Below, piece by piece: positions 1 to 5,759 of a stretch of 12,628 nucleotides of DNA. The notes under the pieces are model-generated. The model was not told the DNA's origin and searched no databases. It was given only the letters and a program-made list of their open reading frames with translations. Made by a program: the position numbers and the translations under genes. Source of the stretch: an uncultured Anaerolineae bacterium (lineage in GTDB: Bacteria > Chloroflexota > Anaerolineae > B4-G1 > DUEL01); contig CALDFY010000167.1 of assembly GCA_937942115.1 (NCBI GenBank), forward strand, positions 1 to 12,628. Reading direction: 5' to 3'. Numbering within the stretch: position 1 is the stretch's first letter; the number at the start of each line of letters is the position of its first letter.

Positions 1-110
1 ACCCCTCCCCCAACCCCTCCCCTCTCCCGAACAAAGTTCGGGAGAGGGGAGACCTCACCCCTCCCCCAACCCCTCCCCTCTCCCGAACAAAGTTCGGGAG
101 AGGGGAGGGG
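1..110. repeat. Tandem pair of long palindromic repeats, 56-bp period
   Basis: Two near-identical units start at 1 and 57. Each holds a perfect inverted repeat around an AAA loop (loops at 33-35 and 89-91). The first palindrome pairs 17-32 with 36-51 (16 bp); the second pairs 70-88 with 92-110 (19 bp). The centre reads CTCCCGAACAAAGTTCGGGAG. Each unit begins in a CCTCACCCC-type lead-in. No T-tract follows either stem, so these look like repeat elements and not terminators. Confidence 0.9.
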
Positions 111-122
111 AAAGGAGGAGGA

Positions 123-157
123 TTTTTGGGCGGGCGGCGAAGCCGCCCGCCCAAAAA
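123..157. repeat. GC palindrome flanked by T5 and A5
   Basis: A perfect 16-bp inverted repeat pairs 123-138 with 142-157 around a GAA loop. The centre GCGAAGC is known as an unusually stable DNA mini-hairpin. T5 lies on the 5' side and A5 on the 3' side on both strands, which is opposite to an intrinsic terminator. It shares the 15-bp core GGCGGCGAAGCCGCC with the palindrome at 1117-1155. Confidence 0.85.
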
Positions 158-183
158 CCCCCTTTTCCCCAGAGCGGAGCGAT

Positions 184-213
184 GGGGAGAGGGGGGCAAG
201 GGGGGGTGAGGGG
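184..213 (+). other. Candidate G-quadruplex motif
   Basis: Four guanine runs of 4, 6, 7 and 4 bases (184-187, 191-196, 200-206, 210-213) are separated by three 3-base loops (AGA, CAA, TGA). This satisfies the usual four-tract quadruplex pattern with tetrad capacity of at least four. Folding in the cell is inferred. Confidence 0.7.
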
Positions 214-375
214 CAAAGAAGCCCGCCGCTCGCCCAGAACAAGAGGGGCGCGAAAAAAACCTACACTTGTGAAGAGAGGGGAAGGAGGATGGGGGATAGG
301 GGTGAGGGCCAATCCCCCTTCGGCGAAAAAAACCCACACTGGTCAGAGGGGTGAGGAGCCCGCGCTACGGAAAAG

Positions 376-1083
376 TTAGCGCCACCGGGCCCATCGTTGC
401 CTCTTCCCGATCCACCAGACCATGCGCAGGAATCGCAGCGTGTCCTTGACGGGGTGAAAATAACTGGGTTTGCCGATGCCATAGATGGTGCGAATGGGGA
501 CCCAGCCGATGGGTAATCCCAACCGGACCGCTTCGGCGATCATCTCTACTTCCATCTCAAATCCGGTGGTGGTCAGATGGAACGCCTCCAGCGCCCGTCG
601 GGTGATGAGGCGGTAGCCGCTCTGGTTATCCGGGATGTAGCGGCCCAGGGCCAGTGAAAGCAAGAAGGTTCCCAGGGGGGTGGACCACCAGCGCGGCCAG
701 GGCATGCGGCGAAACTCCCGCCGCCCGATGATGAGGTCTCCGGCCCCGGCCTCCAGTGCGGCCAGAAACTTGGGAATCTCGGCGGGGTCGTGCTGCCCGT
801 CAGCGTCCAGGGTGAGGACGGCATCGTAGCCATGCTCCAGGGCCCAGGCGAAGCCGGTTTTCAGGGCGGCCCCTTTGCCCCGGTTGTGGGGATGCCGGAC
901 CACCGTTGCACCGGCCGCGCGGGCCACCTCTGCCGTCCCGTCGGTGGAGCCGTCGTCTACGACGAGGACAGGGAGAAAGGCCCGCGCCCCTTCCACGATG
1001 CGGCCGATCCTCGGCGCTTCGTTCCACGCCGGGATGAGGGCCAGCACCCGATGAGGGGGAGTCTTCGGGGAATTCTCTGACAT
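376..1083 (-). CDS. Family 2 glycosyltransferase, dolichyl-phosphate mannose synthase-like
   Basis: The 235-residue protein has a GT-A fold layout. An IPAWNE motif opens the nucleotide-binding part at about 18-22, followed by DDGST (43-47), RGKGAALKTG (about 69-78) and the metal-binding DADGQH (93-98). A later NQSGYR motif matches the DPM1/Alg5-type branch of family GT2, which transfers a sugar from a nucleotide sugar to a polyprenyl phosphate at the inner membrane face. No clear membrane helix is present, as in soluble DPM1 forms. I chose the ATG at 1083 because the family homology begins directly after it. A longer frame from 1158 would add 25 residues encoded by a palindromic repeat. Neither start has a strong Shine-Dalgarno. 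It lies 109 nt downstream of the AcsE-like gene. The exact sugar and acceptor are unknown. Confidence 0.88.
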   Translation of the reverse strand: MSENSPKTPPHRVLALIPAWNEAPRIGRIVEGARAFLPVLVVDDGSTDGTAEVARAAGATVVRHPHNRGKGAALKTGFAWALEHGYDAVLTLDADGQHDPAEIPKFLAALEAGAGDLIIGRREFRRMPWPRWWSTPLGTFLLSLALGRYIPDNQSGYRLITRRALEAFHLTTTGFEMEVEMIAEAVRLGLPIGWVPIRTIYGIGKPSYFHPVKDTLRFLRMVWWIGKRQRWARWR

Positions 1084-1116
1084 ATTGCCTGAATTTGCCA
1101 GGGCCAAAAAGAAAAT

Positions 1117-1155
1117 ATTTTTCACTGCGGCGGCGAAGCCGCCGCAGTGAAAAAT
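1117..1155. repeat. Intergenic palindrome, 18-bp arms
   Basis: Arms 1117-1134 and 1138-1155 pair perfectly around a GAA loop. T-rich sequence lies on the 5' side and A-rich on the 3' side, the reverse of a rho-independent terminator on either strand. The inner core GGCGGCGAAGCCGCC is the same as at 123-157, while the outer arm differs (CACTGC), so the two are diverged members of one family. It lies between the AcsE-like gene and the DPM1-like gene, and may still affect read-through or mRNA stability. Confidence 0.85.
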
Positions 1156-1192
1156 CATCTTTCTTTTATGCTCAAGAGGTGAGGCCCTGCCG

Positions 1193-1996
1193 CTATTGGG
1201 GCCGACAGAGGCGCCCGGCCCGGTACGCTCCCGTATATCGGCGGCAGAACCGGTCCCGCCCCAGAACGACCTCCGCCGCCAACAAAGCCCCTATGACCCC
1301 CCGGTCCAGCGGGTCCATAATGGCCGCATCCACCCCCTCATAAAGGGCCAGCGTCAGGAAAGCCTGGTTGACCAGGGAGCGCAGCGGCAGTCCAAAGGAA
1401 ACGTTGCTCAGCCCCACGCTGAAGCGGATGCTGGGGTACTGGGCCCGAAGGGTGCGCACCGTCTCCAATGCCGCCAGGGCGCCATTCGGCTGGGTGGCAA
1501 CGGCCATCACCAGCGGGTCTATGTAGACCTGCTCGTCCGGGATGCCGGCGGCGCGGGTCCGCTCTATAATTTTATGGGCCACCCGCAGCCGGTCCTCCAC
1601 TCCCTTCGGCATCCCGGTATCATCCAGAAGCATCGCAATGACGCCCGCCGTACGGCCCGGGATGAGGGGGAGAATCCCCGTCAGGCGGGACTCCTCGCCG
1701 CTGATAGAGTTGATGAGAGGCGGACGGCTCGCCCGCTCCAGTGCCAACTTCAGTGCTTGGGGGTTGGCGCTATCCAGACAGAGGGGAACGTCCACCGCCG
1801 CCTGAACGGTCTCCACCAGCCAGACCAGGTCTTCCGGCTCGCGTGTGGCCGGAGTTCCGGCGTTGACATCAATGTAATCGGCCCCCGCTTCGGCCTGCCG
1901 CCGGGCCAGGTCCTGGATGAAAGCCGCGTCCCGTTCCAGGACGGCCGCACCGACTTTCTTCAAAGTGCCGTTGATTTTCTCGCCGATGATGAGCAT
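1193..1996 (-). CDS. Methyltetrahydrofolate:corrinoid methyltransferase-like (AcsE/pterin-binding family)
   Basis: The 267-residue pterin-binding TIM-barrel protein aligns from memory with Moorella AcsE over its whole length. It begins with IIGEKING, then DVNAG (43-47), LCLDSAN with D75, INS with N96, YIDPL with D160 and GLSNVSFG with N198. In AcsE the equivalent Asp75, Asn96, Asp160 and Asn199 bind the pterin and help activate N5-methyltetrahydrofolate. The expected role is methyl transfer to the cobalt of a corrinoid protein, as in the Wood-Ljungdahl pathway, or a related one-carbon reaction. No corrinoid protein or MetF is nearby, so the partner is unknown. The ATG at 1996 is preceded by AAAGGAG and an extended -10 promoter. 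Dihydropteroate synthase is less likely because the spacing and motifs fit the methyltransferase branch. Confidence 0.87.
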   Translation of the reverse strand: MLIIGEKINGTLKKVGAAVLERDAAFIQDLARRQAEAGADYIDVNAGTPATREPEDLVWLVETVQAAVDVPLCLDSANPQALKLALERASRPPLINSISGEESRLTGILPLIPGRTAGVIAMLLDDTGMPKGVEDRLRVAHKIIERTRAAGIPDEQVYIDPLVMAVATQPNGALAALETVRTLRAQYPSIRFSVGLSNVSFGLPLRSLVNQAFLTLALYEGVDAAIMDPLDRGVIGALLAAEVVLGRDRFCRRYTGAYRAGRLCRPQ

Positions 1997-2002
1997 GCTC
2001 TC

Positions 2003-2013
2003 AATCTCCTTTC
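2003..2013 (-). promoter_or_regulatory. Ribosome binding site of the AcsE-like gene
   Basis: On the minus strand AAAGGAG lies about 9 nt before the ATG at 1996. It supports this start over later in-frame codons. Confidence 0.7.
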
Positions 2014-2022
2014 GGGGTGAGG

Positions 2023-2031
2023 ATTATACCA
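2023..2031 (-). promoter_or_regulatory. Extended -10 promoter of the AcsE-like gene
   Basis: On the minus strand the sequence is TGGTATAAT: a perfect TATAAT (2028-2023) with a TGN extension. No good -35 box is seen at 16-18 bp spacing, as is usual for extended -10 promoters. It predicts a short leader of about 20 nt carrying the Shine-Dalgarno, and would allow transcription independent of the plsY unit upstream. Confidence 0.7.
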
Positions 2032-2057
2032 CGAAGTTTCGCAGCCAATGAGCCCTC

Positions 2058-2097
2058 AGGGGTTGAGGGGCGGCGGTGCCGCCGCCCCTCAACCCCT
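2058..2097. repeat. Intergenic palindrome with 19-bp arms
   Basis: Arms 2058-2076 and 2079-2097 pair perfectly around a 2-nt centre. It begins 4 nt after the stop of the membrane glycosyltransferase. There is no T-tract after the stem, so intrinsic termination is not supported. The hairpin may protect the 3' end of the upstream mRNA. Confidence 0.85.
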
Positions 2098-2101
2098 CTC
2101 C

Positions 2102-3271
2102 CTACCTCAACTCCCGCACCCGGTACACCCGCTCCTTCCAGCCAATGCCGCCCCAGACCGTCATGCGTATGGAGTCCAGCACGACCAGCATGACCAGCAG
2201 GACGGTGATCGGGTAGAGGAAGGCGGTGACGCGCGGGAGGCGAAAGCGTACCGCTACGGCGTACCAGAGACCGCTGTTCAGGAAGACCTGAAAGAGGGCC
2301 AGACGCAGCGCCGGCTCCCCCGTTCGCCCCTGCAAAAGCCCCCCGTAGAGCAGAAACACCGGCCAGAGGAACAGGAAGCCGTAGAAGGCCAGCATCAGCG
2401 CGGTCGGTAGCAGCCGGTACTCCAGGGCCGCAAACGCGCTCTTTGCCAGCCCATGCCACGACTCCCAGAATCCCCGGTAGAAGTGGACGTCCAGGTGATC
2501 GGCGCCGTCCAGCAGGACCACCCGCCCGCCACGCCGCCGGACCCGCCGGGCCAGCACCACGTCCTCCGCAATCTCCCCCCGTACCGCCGCGTGCCCCCCG
2601 ATGCGCTCATACATCTCCCGCCGGAAGAGCAGAAATGTCCCGATGGCCATACTCAACGCCGGGATGCCCAGGCGCGCCCCCAGGGCCAGGGGAAAACATC
2701 CCAGCACGCCAAAGGGGATGATGGGCAGTAACAATTGCTCCCCCAACGTATGGGTGACGGCGCGGGGAACCAGGGTGACCAGGTCGGCCCGGTTCTCCTT
2801 CGCGGCGGTGAGGGCCCATGAGAGCGTCTGGGGGTGATGGACGGTGTCGGCGTCGGTGAACAGAAGCCACTCCCCCCGGGCCTCCTGGGCCAACTGGTGA
2901 CAGGCGAAGTTCTTCCCCATCCACCCCGCCGGGAGCGGTTGCCCCGGAATCAGCCGCAGGCGCGGGTCCCGACGGGCCATCTCCGCTACAATCTCCGGCG
3001 TCTCATCGGTGGAGCCGTCGTCCAGCACCAGCACTTCCATCAGGGGATAGTCCTGGGCCAGGAGCGACTCCAGACAGCGGCGGATGTTGCGCGCCTCGTT
3101 GCGGGCCGGCACCAGCACCGAGACCCATTCCAACCCCGCCGGATTGACCCGGGACGGCGTTGCCTTTTCTACCATCCGGAGGTTGGCAATGAGGTTCAAC
3201 CCCACCACCAGCAGAAGCACCGTCAGCGCGACCTGGTAGGGAATAATGTGGGAAAATAGGACGTCGCTCAT
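2102..3271 (-). CDS. Membrane-bound family 2 glycosyltransferase (CrtQ/HpnB-like architecture)
   Basis: The 389-residue protein has an N-terminal hydrophobic helix (about 12-30), a GT2 catalytic domain and two to three C-terminal helices (about 295-315, 325-345 and 350-370). Visible motifs are VLVPARNEARNI (52-63), DDGSTDETP (84-92), the metal-binding DAD (140-142) and a late GEIAEDVVLARRVRR stretch holding the ED/RR element expected of the catalytic base region. This layout matches glycosyltransferases of carotenoid, hopanoid or glycolipid synthesis; the acceptor here cannot be read from sequence. Its ATG overlaps the plsY stop as ATGA (3271-3268), so translation is probably coupled. With plsY next door a membrane-lipid acceptor is a reasonable inference. 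Confidence 0.87.
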   Translation of the reverse strand: MSDVLFSHIIPYQVALTVLLLVVGLNLIANLRMVEKATPSRVNPAGLEWVSVLVPARNEARNIRRCLESLLAQDYPLMEVLVLDDGSTDETPEIVAEMARRDPRLRLIPGQPLPAGWMGKNFACHQLAQEARGEWLLFTDADTVHHPQTLSWALTAAKENRADLVTLVPRAVTHTLGEQLLLPIIPFGVLGCFPLALGARLGIPALSMAIGTFLLFRREMYERIGGHAAVRGEIAEDVVLARRVRRRGGRVVLLDGADHLDVHFYRGFWESWHGLAKSAFAALEYRLLPTALMLAFYGFLFLWPVFLLYGGLLQGRTGEPALRLALFQVFLNSGLWYAVAVRFRLPRVTAFLYPITVLLVMLVVLDSIRMTVWGGIGWKERVYRVRELR

Positions 3272-3927
3272 AGACGGGGCATCGGCTGCTCAGAATTGCT
3301 CTCGTCCCTGTAGAAGCCGGGCTTTCCCTTCTGCCAGGGGGAGCACGCCCAGACTTCCCGCTCGTGGGGCAGGTCTATGATTTTCTTCACTGCCAGCATC
3401 AGGAAGAGGCAGAGGACGTAGAGGGACGTCCAGAGCGGCGCGCCGAAGACGGGCGGGAGCAGGATGAGCGCGGGGACGCCGAAGTTCAGCGCCTTGTTCA
3501 TATCCCGGAAGAGGAGGTACATCGCTCCGATCCACAGGCCGCCGACCAGCGTGGAAAGGGGCAGGAAGCCCAGGAGGAAGCCCGCCGTCGCCCCGACCCC
3601 TTTGCCGCCCCGGAAGCGCAGGAAGGGGGAGAAATTATGGCCCAGGGGAGCGGCGAACCCGGCGGCCAGGAACGCCGCCTGGGAGACGGCCAGTTGCCGG
3701 GCCAGCAGGCACGCCGCCGTCCCCTTACCCACGTCCAGCACGCCGGCCAGAACGCCCCACTTCGGCCCCACCACGTGGTAGACGTTGCGGGCGCCAACGT
3801 TCCCCTCCCCGTGCTCGTAGATGTTGATCCCCGCCTTCCAGCGGGCGACCAGGTAGGAGAAGGGAATGGCACCGAGAAGATAGGCAAGGAGGACGGCCAG
3901 TAAGTCAGAATACGCAATACGGATCAT
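3268..3927 (-). CDS. plsY: Acyl-phosphate:glycerol-3-phosphate acyltransferase PlsY
   Basis: PlsY acylates glycerol-3-phosphate with acyl-phosphate made by PlsX, the first step of phospholipid synthesis at the inner membrane. The 219-residue protein has about five hydrophobic helices and the three family motifs: GEGNVGARN (40-48), DVGKG (66-70) and GHNFSPFLRFRGGKG (97-111). Motif 1 is usually GSGN.GATN, so Glu41 and Arg47 are unusual replacements. The ATG at 3927 is preferred because GGAGG lies 7 nt upstream; a frame from 3969 would add 14 residues without such a site. A charged tail of about 30 residues follows the last helix. The stop overlaps the next gene's start (ATGA). No clear upstream promoter was found; the repeat field lies immediately upstream. 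Confidence 0.93.
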   Translation of the reverse strand: MIRIAYSDLLAVLLAYLLGAIPFSYLVARWKAGINIYEHGEGNVGARNVYHVVGPKWGVLAGVLDVGKGTAACLLARQLAVSQAAFLAAGFAAPLGHNFSPFLRFRGGKGVGATAGFLLGFLPLSTLVGGLWIGAMYLLFRDMNKALNFGVPALILLPPVFGAPLWTSLYVLCLFLMLAVKKIIDLPHEREVWACSPWQKGKPGFYRDESNSEQPMPRL

Positions 3928-4027
3928 CAGAGCACCTCCGGCAAGAATTTCCGGCATCATCAGAAACACCCTTGTCCCCGAAAGGTGTCGCGGCGGAGTG
4001 AGACCCTGTTTTGGCGTAACGACCTAC

Positions 4028-4050
4028 GCCAGGGGCTCAAAGCCCCTGGC
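4028..4050. repeat. Short palindrome in the plsY upstream region
   Basis: GCCAGGGGCT and AGCCCCTGGC pair perfectly around CAA. It lies about 100 nt upstream of the plsY start. A related AGCCCCTGGC word recurs near 4831, pointing to a dispersed repeat. Confidence 0.7.
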
Positions 4051-4170
4051 TCAGACTACTGGCCGAAAGGAGATTGCCACCACGCTTCGCTCGGGGTCTA
4101 CGACTTCACCGCCTTCGGCGGTTCGCAATGACAGGCAAGTTTCTGGGTAACGAGGCGAAGCAACCAAAGT

Positions 4171-4577
4171 GTCCAGGGAGGCCGATTTCCCATCGGCGCC
4201 CAGGGCGGCGGGAGGCAGAGAGCCGAATCTAACCTTAAGTTAACGCTTGTGCCCCCCGACTCCCTCCTCTCCTGCTCACCTGCTTCGCTTCGGCGCGAGC
4301 GCCTTCGGCGCGTGGCGCTGCGCTCGCAGTGACATTCTTCGGCGGCAGAGGCCTCACCCCTCCCCCGGCCCCTCTGACCAGTGTAGGTTTTTCGGGGAGC
4401 GGGGGATGCCCATTCCGGCCCTCACCCCACCCCTTACCTCTCCCCTCTCCCGCTCGCCTTCGGCGGCAGAGGCCTCACCCCTCCCCCGACCCCTCCCATA
4501 AGCGTTAACTTAAGGCTGGCTTCGGCTCTCCGCTTCCTGCCGCCTCGGGCGCCGATTGGAAATCGGCCTCCCTGGAC
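4171..4577. repeat. 407-bp element with 81-bp terminal inverted repeats
   Basis: The left arm (4171-4251) and the reverse complement of the right arm (4497-4577) are the same length and differ at 10 of 81 positions by my alignment. The outer ends read GTCCAGGGAGGCCGAT and the inner ends CTTAAGTTAACGCTT. Each arm also holds a small GCCGAT/ATCGGC hairpin near its outer end. The 245-bp interior is CCTCACCCC-type repeat text with no open frame for a transposase. No target-site duplication was recognised. It could be a non-autonomous mobile element or two repeats in opposite orientation. Confidence 0.7.
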
Positions 4578-4587
4578 GCTTCGCGCC

Positions 4588-4639
4588 GGGCGTCAACCTG
4601 CGTTGACGCCCTTCTCAGGAGGTCGGCGAAGGCCGACCT
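4588..4639. repeat. Two adjacent hairpins
   Basis: Arms 4588-4597/4602-4611 (GGGCGTCAAC and GTTGACGCCC, loop CTGC) are followed 8 nt later by arms 4620-4627/4632-4639 (AGGTCGGC and GCCGACCT, loop GAAG). Both are perfect. They lie immediately outside the right end of the 407-bp element. Confidence 0.75.
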
Positions 4640-4696
4640 TGTTGCGAACGAAGTGAAGGGACCCGGCCGAAGGCCCAAAGAGGCTGGCTTCAGTCA

Positions 4697-4747
4697 GCGC
4701 CCGAGGCGGCGACCCAACTGGCACAGCCCCTTAAGTTAACGCATATG
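4697..4747. repeat. Third, partial copy of the element end
   Basis: GCGCCCGAGGCGGC and CTTAAGTTAACGC match the inner half of the 81-bp arms, in the same orientation as the left arm, with a diverged and shorter segment between them. The outer GTCCAGGGAGG part is missing. Confidence 0.6.
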
Positions 4748-4775
4748 CCTTCCCCCCCTCCCCCAAGCGCCGCGA

Positions 4776-4805
4776 GGGGGGAGGGGGGATAAAGGGGGGT
4801 GGGGG
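4776..4805 (+). other. Candidate G-quadruplex motif
   Basis: Guanine runs of 6, 6, 6 and 5 bases (4776-4781, 4783-4788, 4794-4799, 4801-4805) have loops A, ATAAA and T. A C-rich stretch at about 4752-4764 could compete by pairing with it. It lies about 220 nt past the stop of the Alg5-like gene, on that gene's template strand. Confidence 0.7.
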
Positions 4806-4811
4806 CAAAGG

Positions 4812-4920
4812 TTCGCCCCATTGGGCGAAAAGCCCCTGGCTCCGATGCGAAGCCCCTTTCAGGGGCTTCCGGATAGCCCGTCAGGGCTTTGGTATCTGAG
4901 CCCGCCGCTTCAGCGGCGGG
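4812..4920. repeat. Cluster of three hairpins
   Basis: Perfect arms are seen at 4812-4818/4823-4829 (TTCGCCC/GGGCGAA), 4849-4857/4861-4869 (GAAGCCCCT/AGGGGCTTC) and 4901-4908/4913-4920 (CCCGCCGC/GCGGCGGG). The sequences differ but the build is alike: 7-9 bp arms and 3-4 nt loops. No T-tract follows them on either strand. Confidence 0.7.
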
Positions 4921-5027
4921 CGGAAGGGGGCATCCCAGCCATCGGGGGTGGGTAGTTACCAAACTGCAGGGAAGGGGGTGGCCCGAAAGGCCGGAGGAGG
5001 GGTGAGGAACGGGCCCGGCAACCTGCG

Positions 5028-5759
5028 CTACGCTCTTCGGTCATACAGTCCGGCCTCCCCATTGCGGCGGATGCGGATGACCTCCCAGAACATGTTCCAG
5101 GAATCCCGCAGGGGGTTCACCCGGCTTCCCTCCCCATAGTACCAGTCAATGGGCACCTCCACGATGCGGTAGCCGCGCCGCCGGGCGATGTAGAGCACCT
5201 CCACGTCAAAGGCCCAGCCGTCCAGCACCTGCACCGAGAAGAGGTCGCGCGCCACCTCCCGGCGGAAGCATTTAAAGCCGCACTGGGTATCCTGGATCCC
5301 CGGCACTGCCAGGATACGCACGACGGTGTTGAAGACGCGCCCCATGGTGTGGCGGTACCAGGGTTCGTTGAACCGGCGCGCGCCCGGCGCCTCGCGGGAG
5401 GCGATGGCGACGTCGTAGTCGGAAAGGGCCGGAGGGAGGAAGCGGGAGACCTGCTCAATGGGCATCGCCAGGTCGGCATCGCAGATGAAGAGATATTCCC
5501 CCCGTCCCTCCAGCATCCCCTTCCGCACCGCCGCTCCCTTCCCCCGGACGGGCTGATAGAGGAGGGAGACGATGGGGTGCCGGGCCGCGACGTCCCGGAC
5601 GACCTCCGCCGTCCGGTCGGTGCTGGCGTTATCCACCACCAGCACTTCTACCGGATACGCCTGCGCTTCGGCAAAGGCGACGACCTGAGGGAGGGTCGTC
5701 GGCAGGCGATGCTCCTCGTTGTAGGCCGGGATGATGAGGGTGAGCAACGGTTCGGTCAT
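5028..5759 (-). CDS. Family 2 glycosyltransferase, dolichyl-phosphate glucosyltransferase (Alg5)-like
   Basis: The 243-residue protein has LIIPAYNEEHRLP (8-20), VVDNASTDRT (41-50), VRGKGAAVRKGM (71-82), the metal-binding DADLAMP (94-100) and QDTQCGFKCF (156-165). The last motif and the Leu-Ala-Met-Pro after DAD are marks of the Alg5 branch, which charges a polyprenyl phosphate with glucose or a similar sugar from a UDP-sugar. No membrane helix is obvious; bacterial members act at the cytoplasmic membrane face. The ATG at 5759 overlaps the thioredoxin stop as ATGA, so the two are probably translationally coupled. It is the last gene of a methyltransferase-thioredoxin-glycosyltransferase unit. 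Its difference from the DPM1-like gene at 376-1083 in the DAD motif suggests a different substrate. Confidence 0.88.
   Translation of the reverse strand: MTEPLLTLIIPAYNEEHRLPTTLPQVVAFAEAQAYPVEVLVVDNASTDRTAEVVRDVAARHPIVSLLYQPVRGKGAAVRKGMLEGRGEYLFICDADLAMPIEQVSRFLPPALSDYDVAIASREAPGARRFNEPWYRHTMGRVFNTVVRILAVPGIQDTQCGFKCFRREVARDLFSVQVLDGWAFDVEVLYIARRRGYRIVEVPIDWYYGEGSRVNPLRDSWNMFWEVIRIRRNGEAGLYDRRA

Larger units (their letters stand above)
1..375. other. Gene-free repeat region at left edge
   Basis: No credible gene is seen here; the short open frames have repetitive, Pro/Gly-rich translations typical of reading through repeats. The stretch holds two tandem palindromes (17-51 and 70-110), a GC palindrome (123-157), a G-quadruplex motif (184-213) and two related units of the form GCGAAAAAAACC followed by ACACT near 251-283 and 323-356. 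The second of these runs into GGTCAGAGGGGTGAGG. An inverted relative of this unit lies near 4370-4393. The DPM1-like glycosyltransferase ends at 376, so this region lies just downstream of it. Confidence 0.8.
3928..5027. other. 1.1-kb gene-free repeat field
   Basis: No credible coding region is seen; the longest open frames (plus strand near 4247-4501, minus strand near 4690-4962) translate to repeat-derived Pro/Ser-rich text. The region holds a short palindrome (4028-4050), a stretch of the form GAGATTGCC ... GCAATGACA (about 4070-4132), a 407-bp inverted-repeat element (4171-4577), a third partial copy of its end (4697-4747), several hairpins (4588-4920), a G-quadruplex motif (4776-4805) and CCTCACCCC words near 4352, 4473 and, inverted, 4993-5007. 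It separates two minus-strand gene groups. Confidence 0.8.

Noticed and set aside
1..32. Circular molecule with overlapping ends
   Set aside because: The two ends are related repeats but not identical (CCGCTCCCGAAC at the end against CCTCTCCCGAAC at the start), so a true terminal overlap is not shown.
1084..1158. N-terminal extension of the DPM1-like glycosyltransferase by 25 residues
   Set aside because: It is encoded by the palindrome at 1117-1155 and its flank. Homology starts only after the ATG at 1083, although neither start has a strong ribosome site.
2058..2097. Rho-independent terminator
   Set aside because: A strong stem, but no T-tract follows on either strand; called as a palindromic repeat. 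The same holds for the palindromes at 17-51, 70-110 and 10149-10190.
4247..4501. Small open frame in the 1.1-kb gap
   Set aside because: It translates the interior of the inverted-repeat element, has no ribosome site, and its Ser/Pro-rich text mirrors other repeat copies.
4171..4577. Insertion sequence
   Set aside because: There are inverted ends but no transposase frame, not even a remnant, and no visible target duplication; kept only as an inverted-repeat element.
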